Positions 1 through 7,192 are shown, numbered from the stretch's first letter. The stretch: 12,090 nt of DNA from an uncultured bacterium (GCA_902464375.1 CABQIM010000053.1:1-12090); one strand, 5' to 3'. A program made the numbers and translations. The notes: generated by a model not told the origin, from the sequence alone.

Positions 1-40
1 ATATTATCTTATTAATAATAAAGAAAATGAAACTTTTTTA

Positions 41-76
41 TTGTATAATCAGCGTAAGAAAAAGATTATTGGAGAG
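41..76 (+). promoter_or_regulatory. Probable trpS promoter -10 box and ribosome binding site
   Basis: A perfect TATAAT lies at 44-49, directly preceded by TTG. No good -35 hexamer is visible 16-18 bp upstream (the DNA there is A-rich). Transcription would start near 56. A GGAGAG Shine-Dalgarno follows at 71-76, 8 nt before the ATG at 85, which supports that start. Confidence 0.6.
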
Positions 77-84
77 ATATTTTT

Positions 85-1155
85 ATGGCAAAAACAATAT
101 TAACTGGTGACAGACCAACAGGCAGATTACATTTAGGACACTACGTAGGGTCTTTAAAACGCAGGGTTGAACTTCAAAATTCCGGTGATTATGAAAATAT
201 CTTTATTATGATTGCAGACGCTCAGGCTTTGACCGACAACTTTGATAATCCGGAAAAAGTTAGACAAAACATATTGGAGGTTGCTCTTGATTACTTATCA
301 GCAGGTTTAGATCCAAACATTTCCACATTATTCATTCAATCTCAAATAGTTGAACTGACAGAACTAACATTCTATTATATGAACCTTGTTACATTGGCTC
401 GTTTGCAGCTTAATCCAACTGTTAAATCTGAAATCCAAATGAGAGATTTCAAATCAAGCATTCCGGTTGGATTCTTATGTTATCCAATCAGCCAAGCAGC
501 TGATATTACTGCATTTCGTGCTGATACAGTTCCTGTTGGTGAGGATCAACAACCAATGATTGAACAAACAAGAGAAATTGTAAGAAAATTCAATCATATT
601 TATAATACTGATATTTTGGTAGAGCCAAAAGCTTTACTTCCTGATAATCAAGTTTGTATGCGCCTTCCAGGAATCGATGGTAAAGCAAAAATGAGTAAAT
701 CTTTAGGCAACTGTATTTACCTTTCTGATACAGCAGAAGATGTTCAAAAGAAAATTATGAGTATGTACACAGACCCAACTCATTTAAAAGTTACAGACCC
801 CGGACATATTGAAGGCAATACAGTATTCACTTATCTTGACGCATTCTGTAAACCTGAACACTTTGAACGTTATTGGAACGACTATGCATCTCTGGATGAA
901 GTTAAAGAACATTATCAAAGAGGTGGTTTGGGTGATGTTAAAGTTAAAAGATTCTTGAATAGCATTGTTAATGAAGAATTAGAGCCAATCAGAGCACGCA
1001 GAAAAGAATTCGAAAAAGACATTAATTCTGTATACGAAATCCTTATGTCAGGCAGCTTAAAAGCCAAAGAAGTTGCAGCAGATACCTTGAGCAAAGTTAA
1101 ACAAGCTATGAAGCTTAATTATTTTGATAATATGGAATTGATAACTAAAAAATAG
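85..1155 (+). CDS. trpS: Tryptophanyl-tRNA synthetase
   Basis: Cytoplasmic class I aminoacyl-tRNA synthetase that charges tRNA-Trp with tryptophan using ATP. The HIGH signature appears as HLGH at residues 16-19, just after the family-typical GDRPTG start. The second ATP-binding loop is a perfect KMSKS at 202-206. The conserved VPVGEDQ segment, which helps form the active site, is present, but it continues QPMIEQTRE where Escherichia and Geobacillus enzymes have a QHxEL(T/S)R-type sequence. I recall this variant from a Clostridia/Streptococcus-like subgroup. The 356 residues are slightly more than the usual 325-340, and all core blocks are present, so the protein looks complete and functional. 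A GGAGAG site 8 nt upstream fixes the start. The gene stands alone, with its own promoter and a terminator hairpin just after the stop, and converges on the EF-hand gene. Identification is near certain; only subgroup placement is recalled. Confidence 0.97.
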   Translation: MAKTILTGDRPTGRLHLGHYVGSLKRRVELQNSGDYENIFIMIADAQALTDNFDNPEKVRQNILEVALDYLSAGLDPNISTLFIQSQIVELTELTFYYMNLVTLARLQLNPTVKSEIQMRDFKSSIPVGFLCYPISQAADITAFRADTVPVGEDQQPMIEQTREIVRKFNHIYNTDILVEPKALLPDNQVCMRLPGIDGKAKMSKSLGNCIYLSDTAEDVQKKIMSMYTDPTHLKVTDPGHIEGNTVFTYLDAFCKPEHFERYWNDYASLDEVKEHYQRGGLGDVKVKRFLNSIVNEELEPIRARRKEFEKDINSVYEILMSGSLKAKEVAADTLSKVKQAMKLNYFDNMELITKK

Positions 1156-1178
1156 TAAAAAGCAAAGTTTTATCTTTT

Positions 1179-1220
1179 AAATGGAAGATTAGGCGTTACA
1201 GTTTAATCTTCCATTTTGTA
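1179..1220. terminator. Bidirectional intrinsic terminator between trpS and the EF-hand gene
   Basis: A perfect 13-bp stem (1179-1191 with 1204-1216) closes a 12-nt loop. On the plus strand it runs into TTTTGT; on the minus strand it is followed by TTTAAAAG. The stop codon of the minus-strand EF-hand gene (1189-1191) is part of the stem and its last codons form the other arm and the loop, so for that gene the hairpin overlaps the coding end. Confidence 0.8.
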
Positions 1221-1632
1221 TTAATTCTTCGTACTCTTTAGTACCTTTATCGGTTCTTCGAGCTTTATTGAAGGAGGTTACTGCGATAAATGCATCAAAA
1301 CCGATATCTAGCAATTTAAAAAACATAGGAGTTCCTTTGTTCCCCAAGCAATCCAGCACGCCCAGTCCGGTAAAAACTCCAGCCGTTATTTTATTAATTT
1401 TAGAAGACCTTTTTCTTTCAGTCATAATCTCGTCAACAGAGAGAACACCATCACCGTTTTTATCGATATTATGAAAATCTCGTCGCCAAAAACTTTTCTC
1501 CAAATCTTTAATCTTTGCCTCTTTTAATGTCATGCCAGCATAATATCTATTGTTAGCATCCGTAATTAAAGGACGTTTTTGGGGTGAATTGGATAAACTA
1601 TTTTGAGAAAAATTAGCAGCATCTACTATCAT
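1189..1632 (-). CDS. Small EF-hand protein with a hydrophobic C-terminal half
   Basis: Unrecognised 147-residue protein. Residues 57-68 (DKNGDGVLSVDE) form a textbook 12-residue EF-hand loop: Asp1, Asn3, Asp5, Gly6, a hydrophobic residue at 8 and Glu12. The helix before it (about 40-56) and the charged one after it (69-80) fit the helix-loop-helix frame, so calcium binding is likely. Only one hand is visible. Residues 82-96 and 103-121 are two hydrophobic stretches separated by a Gly/Lys/Pro turn, possibly a membrane hairpin or a buried helical pair. There is no N-terminal signal peptide; the first 30 residues are Asn/Ser-rich and polar. The start is the first ATG; the site before it is weak (AGG 7 nt upstream). 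An 18-bp AT palindrome lies just upstream. It lies 102 bp downstream of the permease on the same strand and could share its transcript. Role unknown; the gene is probably real because of the perfect motif and the matching terminator. Confidence 0.75.
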   Translation of the reverse strand: MIVDAANFSQNSLSNSPQKRPLITDANNRYYAGMTLKEAKIKDLEKSFWRRDFHNIDKNGDGVLSVDEIMTERKRSSKINKITAGVFTGLGVLDCLGNKGTPMFFKLLDIGFDAFIAVTSFNKARRTDKGTKEYEELIQNGRLNCNA

Positions 1633-1648
1633 ATTTAAACCTACACTT

Positions 1649-1666
1649 CTTTATATTTATATAAAG
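1649..1666. repeat. 18-bp perfect palindrome upstream of the EF-hand gene
   Basis: Two 8-nt arms, CTTTATAT and ATATAAAG, flank a TT centre, 17-34 bp before the EF-hand start codon. It contains TATAAA boxes readable as a -10 on the minus strand. It could be an operator over a promoter, but A/T-only palindromes arise readily by chance in such DNA. Confidence 0.35.
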
Positions 1667-1734
1667 TCATTTTAACTTAAAAAATTGCGCGTTGGATTAA
1701 ATTTTGTTTACAAATGGGATTATACACCTTAAAC

Positions 1735-2607
1735 TTAACCCTCTTTAATACAAAACCTCTGTAATACTGCCAAAATAAAAATCACAATGAATAAAATATA
1801 TGCTAAGGCACAAGCTTGGCCTACATCAAAATATTCAAAAGCGTATTTATATGTAGAATAAACTATGACGTTAGTTGAATTGTTTGGCCCGCCTTCTGTC
1901 ATAACATAAATCAAATCAAATATTTGGAAAGAAGATATTGCAGTTACAAGCGTCACAAAACATATTGTAGGCTTCAAGCTCGGTATTGTTATTTGGAAGA
2001 ATGTTTCCTTAGCTCCGGCTCCATCAATTTTTGCCGCCTCATATACATTCTGATTTATAGTAGAAAAGCCCGTTAAAAATAGAACTACGTTATATCCGAT
2101 AAGTTTCCATACCGATACAAATATCAAGACCGGCATAGCAAGACGAGTATCAAATAACCATGTTAAATGGGTTTTAAATAAACTATTAACAAGTCCTATG
2201 TTAGGATCAAATATCCAAGCCCAAACTATCGCAATTACAACGGCAGGAGTTATAAACGGTAAAAAGTATATTGTTTTAAAGACTTCACGACCTCTAATCT
2301 TCGTATTTAAAATAGAAGCAATTAAAAGTGGAATAATGACTGCAAAAAAAGTTGTCGATATAGCATACACAAATGTATTGATTAGTATTTGCAAAAATTC
2401 TCCATCACTTAATATACTCTTGTAATTACTTAACCCGACAAATTTAATCTCATTCAATAAGTCCCAATCCATAAAACTGAGCGTAAAAGAACAGATTATT
2501 GGAATTATAATGAATATAAAAGTTCCGATTAGCGCAGGTAAAACAAAAAGAAAACCTGACTGCGTATGAAGTTTATTAATAAAAATAGGACTTTTAAGAG
2601 TTTTCAT
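1735..2607 (-). CDS. Sugar ABC transporter permease, MalF/UgpA-type
   Basis: Inner-membrane permease subunit of a CUT1-type carbohydrate ABC importer; it would pair with a second permease and be powered by a MsmX/UgpC-type ATPase. The 290 residues fit the family. The sequence reads as a cytoplasmic N-terminus, a first transmembrane helix with an FVLPALIG entry, the FVGLSNY periplasmic signature, and about six membrane spans in all. The EAA loop that docks on the ATPase is clear (EAAKIDGAG at 190-198, then a TIPSLKP end), as is the late YVMTEGGPNNST motif. I chose the ATG at 2607: the frame is open back to a TTG at 2649, but that adds a poorly supported extension inside a palindrome. No Shine-Dalgarno precedes the ATG; a TATAAT ends 6 nt before it, so the message may be leaderless. 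No binding protein, second permease or ATPase lies in the window, so the substrate cannot be named. Confidence 0.93.
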   Translation of the reverse strand: MKTLKSPIFINKLHTQSGFLFVLPALIGTFIFIIIPIICSFTLSFMDWDLLNEIKFVGLSNYKSILSDGEFLQILINTFVYAISTTFFAVIIPLLIASILNTKIRGREVFKTIYFLPFITPAVVIAIVWAWIFDPNIGLVNSLFKTHLTWLFDTRLAMPVLIFVSVWKLIGYNVVLFLTGFSTINQNVYEAAKIDGAGAKETFFQITIPSLKPTICFVTLVTAISSFQIFDLIYVMTEGGPNNSTNVIVYSTYKYAFEYFDVGQACALAYILFIVIFILAVLQRFCIKEG

Positions 2608-2613
2608 GCTACT

Positions 2614-2619
2614 ATTATA
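2614..2619 (-). promoter_or_regulatory. Candidate -10 box of the permease gene
   Basis: Read on the minus strand this is a perfect TATAAT with 6 nt between it and the ATG at 2607, which would put the transcription start at or beside the start codon. No consensus -35 is found at 16-18 bp; a TTGCAA occurs at a 20-bp spacing inside the palindrome. The same bases read as TATTAT on the plus strand and could also serve the mutase. Confidence 0.45.
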
Positions 2620-2629
2620 TGGGTAAATA

Positions 2630-2651
2630 AATTGTGTTTGCAAGCACAATT
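2630..2651. promoter_or_regulatory. 22-bp imperfect palindrome, likely operator
   Basis: The 11-nt halves AATTGTGTTTG and CAAGCACAATT are inverted copies with one mismatched pair. The site sits in the 64-bp gap between the divergent permease and mutase genes and overlaps where the permease -35 should be. TGTG-N8-CACA has the arm spacing of CRP/FNR-family sites. The outer AATTGTG/CACAATT arms also match the ideal lac operator, but the spacing is 2 bp longer. Regulator identity is inference; no regulator gene is in the window. Confidence 0.6.
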
Positions 2652-2662
2652 ATGTGATTAAT

Positions 2663-2669
2663 GGAGGAG
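2663..2669 (+). promoter_or_regulatory. Strong ribosome binding site deciding the mutase start
   Basis: GGAGGAG lies 2 nt before the ATG at 2672 (4 nt counted from the core GGAGG). The frame is open six codons further up to a GTG at 2654, but that start would put the Shine-Dalgarno inside the coding region, so 2672 is preferred. Confidence 0.85.
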
Positions 2670-2671
2670 TT

Positions 2672-4150
2672 ATGCTAAAAGAATCAGCTTTTGGAAAAAA
2701 TGATATAAGAGGAATTTATGGGGATGATGTAACGGAAGAATTATTCTATTACACTGGACGCGGTTTTGTTCAATTTTTGGTAAAAGAAACAAAAAAGCTT
2801 CCATCAGAAATTTGGATTAGTGTTTGCAGAGATGCGAGATTGCACTCACCATCGCTTTCAAAATCTTTAATAGAAGGTATTCGCTCTTGCGGCGCTAATG
2901 TTGTAGATATGGGATTGGCTCCTACACCTTTGGGTTATTATTCAGAAGTTGTCGGACTTCCGCCTTACATTACAAAATACATGCCGGTTACAGGCGCTAT
3001 GATTATTACAGCAAGTCATAATCCAAGCCAATACAATGGTATGAAAATGACTTACGCTAAACAATCATTAAATGAAGAACAAATCAAAATTGTTAAAGAA
3101 TTGACTCTTGAAGAATATCGCTTGAGCATTCCTCCGGTACCTTTTGGAATTCTAAACGAATACGATTTAATTCCTGATTATATAGAAGAAATGACTAAGA
3201 AATTTGGTAAAATCGGTGAAGGAATTAAAGTTGTTGTTGATAGTGCTAATGCAACCGGCGGTGTTGTTGCTCCTAAATTATACAGAGCTTTAGGTTGTGA
3301 AGTTGTTGAACTATACTCTATGCCGGATGGAAGATTCCCACATCACCATCCAAACCCAAGTGATGAAAAAACATTAAATGATATCAAAAAAGCAGTTGTT
3401 GCAAATAAGGCTGATTTAGGTATTGCTTTTGACGGTGACAGCGATAGAATTGGTGTAATTGATTCTGACGGTAATTCAATGACAGGTGACAAGTTGCTTC
3501 TAATTTATGCAGAAGATGTTATCAAAGAATACAATGAAAAGGGAATTAAACCGGTTATCGTATCAGAAGTTAAGTGCTCACAAGTACTTTATGACACAAT
3601 TAATGCAACCGGTGGTGTCGCAGTTATGTGCAAAACCGGTCATGGCTATATCAAATCAAAAATGAGAGAAACAGGTGCTGTTCTAGCCGGCGAAATGAGT
3701 GGTCATACATTCTTTAAAGACAAATATTATGGATTTGATGATGCAATTTATGCCGGATGTAGAATTATTGAAATCGTTGCAAGAAAGAAAAAAGAAAATC
3801 CTAATTTCAAAATTACCGATATGTTGGCACCATTTGCTTCAATGTATTCTTCTAGCGAAGTTCGTCTTCCTTGCCCTAATTCATTAAAAGCCGGTACTTT
3901 AGAAGAATTTCAAAAAGTTATTGCTGAAAATCCTGATTTCTTTGGCACAAATATCAAGGACATTATTACACTTGATGGTATGAGAATCGTGTTTGAAAAA
4001 GGCTTTGCATTAATAAGACAAAGTAACACAGAACCTGTTTTCACTTTGCGATTTGAAGCTGATAGCAAAGAAAATGCTCAAAAGTATGAAGATTTGATGG
4101 TAAACAAACTTCTTGATATTATCAAAAATCTTTCAACAGCTACTGTGTAA
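2672..4150 (+). CDS. Phosphomannomutase / phosphoglucomutase
   Basis: Cytosolic alpha-D-phosphohexomutase that moves phosphate between C6 and C1 of mannose or glucose, linking glycolytic sugar phosphates to GDP-mannose, UDP-glucose or glycogen precursors. All four family blocks are present: the phosphoserine loop TASHNP with catalytic Ser115, the Mg-binding DGDSD at 254-258, the sugar-binding GEMSGH at 340-345, and the phosphate-binding RQSNTEP at 449-455. GEMSGH is the form usual in the ManB/AlgC-like subgroup, but the sequence alone does not settle mannose, glucose or dual specificity, so I give no symbol. At 492 residues it is somewhat longer than the roughly 455-465 of AlgC-type enzymes. 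A GGAGGAG site selects the ATG. It is divergent from the sugar permease across a palindrome and is followed 41 bp later by polA, with no terminator between, so the two are probably cotranscribed. Confidence 0.94.
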   Translation: MLKESAFGKNDIRGIYGDDVTEELFYYTGRGFVQFLVKETKKLPSEIWISVCRDARLHSPSLSKSLIEGIRSCGANVVDMGLAPTPLGYYSEVVGLPPYITKYMPVTGAMIITASHNPSQYNGMKMTYAKQSLNEEQIKIVKELTLEEYRLSIPPVPFGILNEYDLIPDYIEEMTKKFGKIGEGIKVVVDSANATGGVVAPKLYRALGCEVVELYSMPDGRFPHHHPNPSDEKTLNDIKKAVVANKADLGIAFDGDSDRIGVIDSDGNSMTGDKLLLIYAEDVIKEYNEKGIKPVIVSEVKCSQVLYDTINATGGVAVMCKTGHGYIKSKMRETGAVLAGEMSGHTFFKDKYYGFDDAIYAGCRIIEIVARKKKENPNFKITDMLAPFASMYSSSEVRLPCPNSLKAGTLEEFQKVIAENPDFFGTNIKDIITLDGMRIVFEKGFALIRQSNTEPVFTLRFEADSKENAQKYEDLMVNKLLDIIKNLSTATV

Positions 4151-4191
4151 TTATAGTAAATATGGGTATAAATAATTGGGAGTAAATTAGA

Positions 4192-6870
4192 ATGTCTAAA
4201 ACCTTGATATTAATTGATGGACACGCATTGGCTTATCGTCAATTCTTTGCACTGGAAAGAACCGGCATGAAGAATTCTGATAATCAACCGACTTGGGCTG
4301 TGTACGGATTTTTTAAGGCAATATTTGATTTACTCTCAAAAATCCACCCTGATTATATAGCTGTCGCCTTTGACGTTGGTAGACGAACTTTTAGAACTGA
4401 AAAATTTGAAGAATATAAAGCCAATAGAGAAGCTATGCCGGACACATTAAGAAGCCAAATCGGTGTGATTTGCGAAGGTCTGAAAGCTTTTGATATACCT
4501 ATGATTACCAAAGAAGGTTTTGAAGCAGATGATATTATCGGAACAATTTCCAAAATGGCATCAGAAGCCGGCAATACGACTCTTATTCTTACAGGTGATC
4601 AAGATAGTTTTCAGCTTATAGACAAGGAAGGTACTGTAAAAGTACTAATTCCGACAAAAGGAGAACTTCTTGAATATGATTGGAATAGAGTTTACGATAA
4701 ATTAGGAGTTTATCCTAGCCAAATCACTGATTATAAGGGGTTAAGAGGAGATACTTCAGATAACATTCCAGGGATTAAAGGTATTGGCGAAAAAACAGCT
4801 CAAAAACTTTTGAACAGATATTCTAATTTAGAAGAAATTTTGGCAGATTGCGAAAATATTCCGGAAAAGGCTGTTAAAAATAAAATCTGTGAAGGTAAAG
4901 AAATTGCAGTTCTTTCAAAAGATTTGGCTACAATTATCCGTGATGTAGACATCGATTTTGATATTGATAAAGCGACAGTTGAACTGCCTAAAATTGAAAA
5001 CGTATCTGAATTTTTAAGAAAGATGCAGTTTTATACTTTTATAAAAAATATTGATAAAATTTTAACATCATTTAATCCAAATGCAGCGGTTGAAGAAAAT
5101 ACAAATTTAAGCCTTTTTGCTAATAATAACCAAAGTGAAAATATTCAACAAAACTTGTTTACACAAGCTATCAAGGAAACTGTTGCGGATATAGATTTTG
5201 AATACGAAATTGTTGATGCTGATAATTTAAAAAATGTGTTAGAAACTTTATCAAAACAAGAATTACTAGCTTTCAAATTCTATTCAAAAGATGGTGTAAT
5301 TACGTCAGCATCAATTTCGGATGGAAAAAGTTATTATTTTAATCAAGAGTTGATTGCGGAGCTTAAACCTATAATTGAAAATCCGGATATAAAGAAAATA
5401 GGATATGATTCAAAGTCAGATTATCATTTGCTTTTGAACAATGGCTTCAGTCCTGCTGGTTTAGAATATGATGTATTGCTGGCAAGTTATGTAAAAGACC
5501 CTAACCGTAAGCATTCTCTTGAAGCTCAAGGATTGGATTTTTTAAACCATATAATTACGGTTGGCGAGGACGAAAAAGCAGCTTGTGACGAGGCTTACAC
5601 AATTTTCATGCTTTATGATTATTGGATAAAAAATCTTGATGAGCGTGAGCAAAAGTTAGTAAAAGATATAGAAATGCCGCTAACAATTGTTCTTGCGAAA
5701 ATGGAACATACCGGTGTTGCAATTGATGTTGAATACTTAAAGGAACTGTCTTCTTACATGACAGAAAAGCTTGCAGAGCTGGAAGACTTGATTTATCAAC
5801 TTGCAGGGGAACCGTTCAATATCAATTCTCCAAAGCAAGTTGCAGAAGTTTTGTTTGACAAATTGGAATTAAAAACAAAAAAGAAAAAATCACGTTCTAC
5901 GAGTGCTGAAGTTTTGGAAGAACTTGCACAAGAATATGAAATTTGTGAATATATTTTGCAGCATAGAAAATTTGCAAAACTTAAATCAACTTATACAGAT
6001 GTACTTCCAACGCTTATTAGCAAACGTGATGGCAGAATACATACTACTTACAATCAAGCACTAACAGTTACAGGTCGACTTTCATCTTCTAATCCAAATT
6101 TGCAGAATATTCCGATTAGAACAGAAGAAGGTAATAAAATCCGTTCAGCCTTCTGTGCGATGGATAAAGAAAATTCCTTAATAATGTCAGCTGACTATTC
6201 TCAAATTGAATTAAGATTGCTGGCTCATGTGTCTGAGGATGAACATTTGATACATGCGTTCACTTCGGGAGAAGATGTTCACACAATGACTGCTTCTAAA
6301 GTATTTGGCGTTAAGCCGGAAGAAGTTACCAAAGAAATGCGTAGACGTGCTAAGGCAGTTAACTTCGGCATAGTTTACGGTCAATCTAAGTATGGTTTAG
6401 CTAAAAGTATCGGGATTACTAATGCAGAAGCTCAAGAATTTATTGATAAGTATTTCGAAACATACCCTAGGGTAAAAGAATACATGAATAACGAAGTTGA
6501 ATTTGTTAACGCACACGGATATGTTGAAACAATCTTTGGACGAAAACGTTACTTGGCTGCAGAATTGATGAGTCCAAATTATCAAATTCGAGAATTTGCG
6601 CAAAGAGCAGCCATAAACCAACCTTTGCAAGGAACCGCTGCTGATTTAATCAAGATGGCAATGATTGATGTTCAAAAAGAATTGGAATCAAAAAATCTTA
6701 AAACAAAAATGATAATGCAGGTTCACGATGAATTGGTGTTTGAAGTACCAAAAGAGGAGCTTGAAACGGTAAAAGAACTAGTACTAAGATGTATGGAACT
6801 TAATCAACCTCTAAAAGTACCTCTTGAAGTCGACATTAATTGCGGCTCAAGCTGGCGTGAAGGAGTTTAA
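4192..6870 (+). CDS. polA: DNA polymerase I
   Basis: Removes RNA primers, joins Okazaki fragments and fills repair gaps. Domains in order: a 5'-3' exonuclease/flap nuclease (about 1-290) with intact metal-binding blocks (LIDGHALAY with Asp9, GFEADDIIGT, TGDQDSF, GLRGDTSDNIPGIKGIG); a linker (about 290-335); a 3'-5' exonuclease-like domain (about 335-500); and the polymerase (about 500-892). Polymerase motifs are complete: RLSSSNPNLQNIPIR, motif A DYSQIELR with Asp668, motif B R717 to YGQS with Lys721, and motif C QVHDE with Asp846 and Glu847. The proofreading domain looks dead: the exo I Asp-x-Glu is Lys362-Phe-Tyr364 and the exo III Tyr is Lys462, although Asp410 and Asp466 remain. This fits the Bacillus/Thermus pattern. 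The linker has two clamp-motif-like pentapeptides (NLSLF 305-309, QQNLF 319-323). GGGAG 9 nt upstream supports the start. At 892 residues it is full length. Confidence 0.98.
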   Translation: MSKTLILIDGHALAYRQFFALERTGMKNSDNQPTWAVYGFFKAIFDLLSKIHPDYIAVAFDVGRRTFRTEKFEEYKANREAMPDTLRSQIGVICEGLKAFDIPMITKEGFEADDIIGTISKMASEAGNTTLILTGDQDSFQLIDKEGTVKVLIPTKGELLEYDWNRVYDKLGVYPSQITDYKGLRGDTSDNIPGIKGIGEKTAQKLLNRYSNLEEILADCENIPEKAVKNKICEGKEIAVLSKDLATIIRDVDIDFDIDKATVELPKIENVSEFLRKMQFYTFIKNIDKILTSFNPNAAVEENTNLSLFANNNQSENIQQNLFTQAIKETVADIDFEYEIVDADNLKNVLETLSKQELLAFKFYSKDGVITSASISDGKSYYFNQELIAELKPIIENPDIKKIGYDSKSDYHLLLNNGFSPAGLEYDVLLASYVKDPNRKHSLEAQGLDFLNHIITVGEDEKAACDEAYTIFMLYDYWIKNLDEREQKLVKDIEMPLTIVLAKMEHTGVAIDVEYLKELSSYMTEKLAELEDLIYQLAGEPFNINSPKQVAEVLFDKLELKTKKKKSRSTSAEVLEELAQEYEICEYILQHRKFAKLKSTYTDVLPTLISKRDGRIHTTYNQALTVTGRLSSSNPNLQNIPIRTEEGNKIRSAFCAMDKENSLIMSADYSQIELRLLAHVSEDEHLIHAFTSGEDVHTMTASKVFGVKPEEVTKEMRRRAKAVNFGIVYGQSKYGLAKSIGITNAEAQEFIDKYFETYPRVKEYMNNEVEFVNAHGYVETIFGRKRYLAAELMSPNYQIREFAQRAAINQPLQGTAADLIKMAMIDVQKELESKNLKTKMIMQVHDELVFEVPKEELETVKELVLRCMELNQPLKVPLEVDINCGSSWREGV

Positions 6871-6888
6871 TAATAAGTTAGGATTACA

Positions 6889-7192
6889 CTTGTAGCTCCA
6901 TTTTGATGGGGGAAGAATTTTGTAATCACCATCTTGCAACCCAACCCAATGTCTATGAGAGAACGAAAACGTCAATCTTGTAACTCCACTTCGAGGCGGA
7001 GCCCGTAATCTTTATATAATTTGGTAATCCCCACCAAGTAGCCGACAGTTGTGTCTACGTGCGGTGGTAAATATACATTAATCTAGTCGTTCCACTTCGA
7101 GGCGGAGCCTGTAGTCTTTATACTCTTTTGTAATCTCCACCAAGAAGCCGACAGTTGTGTCTACGTACGTAGTACCGTGCGTAGCACAAAAA
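6889..7192. repeat. Decayed tandem repeat array behind polA
   Basis: Two 76-bp units, 6985-7060 and 7091-7166, align without gaps at 68 of 76 positions and start 106 bp apart. Each opens with TCCACTTCGAGGCGGAGCC, a hairpin-forming block, and closes with AGCCGACAGTTGTGTCTACG. A third, more diverged copy starts near 6891 with the parallel hairpin CTCCAT-tttg-ATGGGG (6896-6911). The array is visibly richer in G+C than its flanks and contains no gene. It resembles dispersed intergenic palindromic (REP/MITE-like) elements, but an RNA in the polA 3' region is also possible. I recognise no RNA family. Confidence 0.75.
7031..7067 (+). other. Potential RNA hairpin at the end of repeat unit 1
   Basis: CCACC (7031-7035) can pair with GGTGG (7063-7067) and GTAG (7038-7041) with CTAC (7055-7058). 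An alternative inner hairpin, GACA-GTTG-TGTC (7044-7055), is conserved in both 76-bp units. In unit 2 the outer GGTGG and GTAG partners are lost, so only the inner hairpin is common to both. Confidence 0.4.

Noticed and set aside
2608..2649. Longer permease start at TTG 2649
   Set aside because: No Shine-Dalgarno, the extension runs through the palindrome and the TATAAT box, and it adds residues before the usual family N-terminus.
2630..2651. True lac operator
   Set aside because: Outer arms match, but the centre is 8 bp rather than 6-7 and there is no LacI-type gene nearby; kept only as a generic operator candidate.
4353..6630. Minus-strand frames of 73 and 77 codons inside polA
   Set aside because: Antisense shadows of a strongly conserved gene.
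6896..6911. Terminator directly after polA
   Set aside because: The CCAT-tttg-ATGG hairpin is short and is not followed by a T-run; it matches the repeat-unit hairpins instead.
6985..7166. Possible CRISPR array
   Set aside because: Only two long, imperfect units with a 30-nt gap and no cas genes; the repeat length and divergence do not fit CRISPR.
6871..7192. Possible tRNA, tmRNA, 6S or RNase P RNA
   Set aside because: No cloverleaf, no T-loop GTTCGA-type block and no recognisable conserved core of these RNAs.
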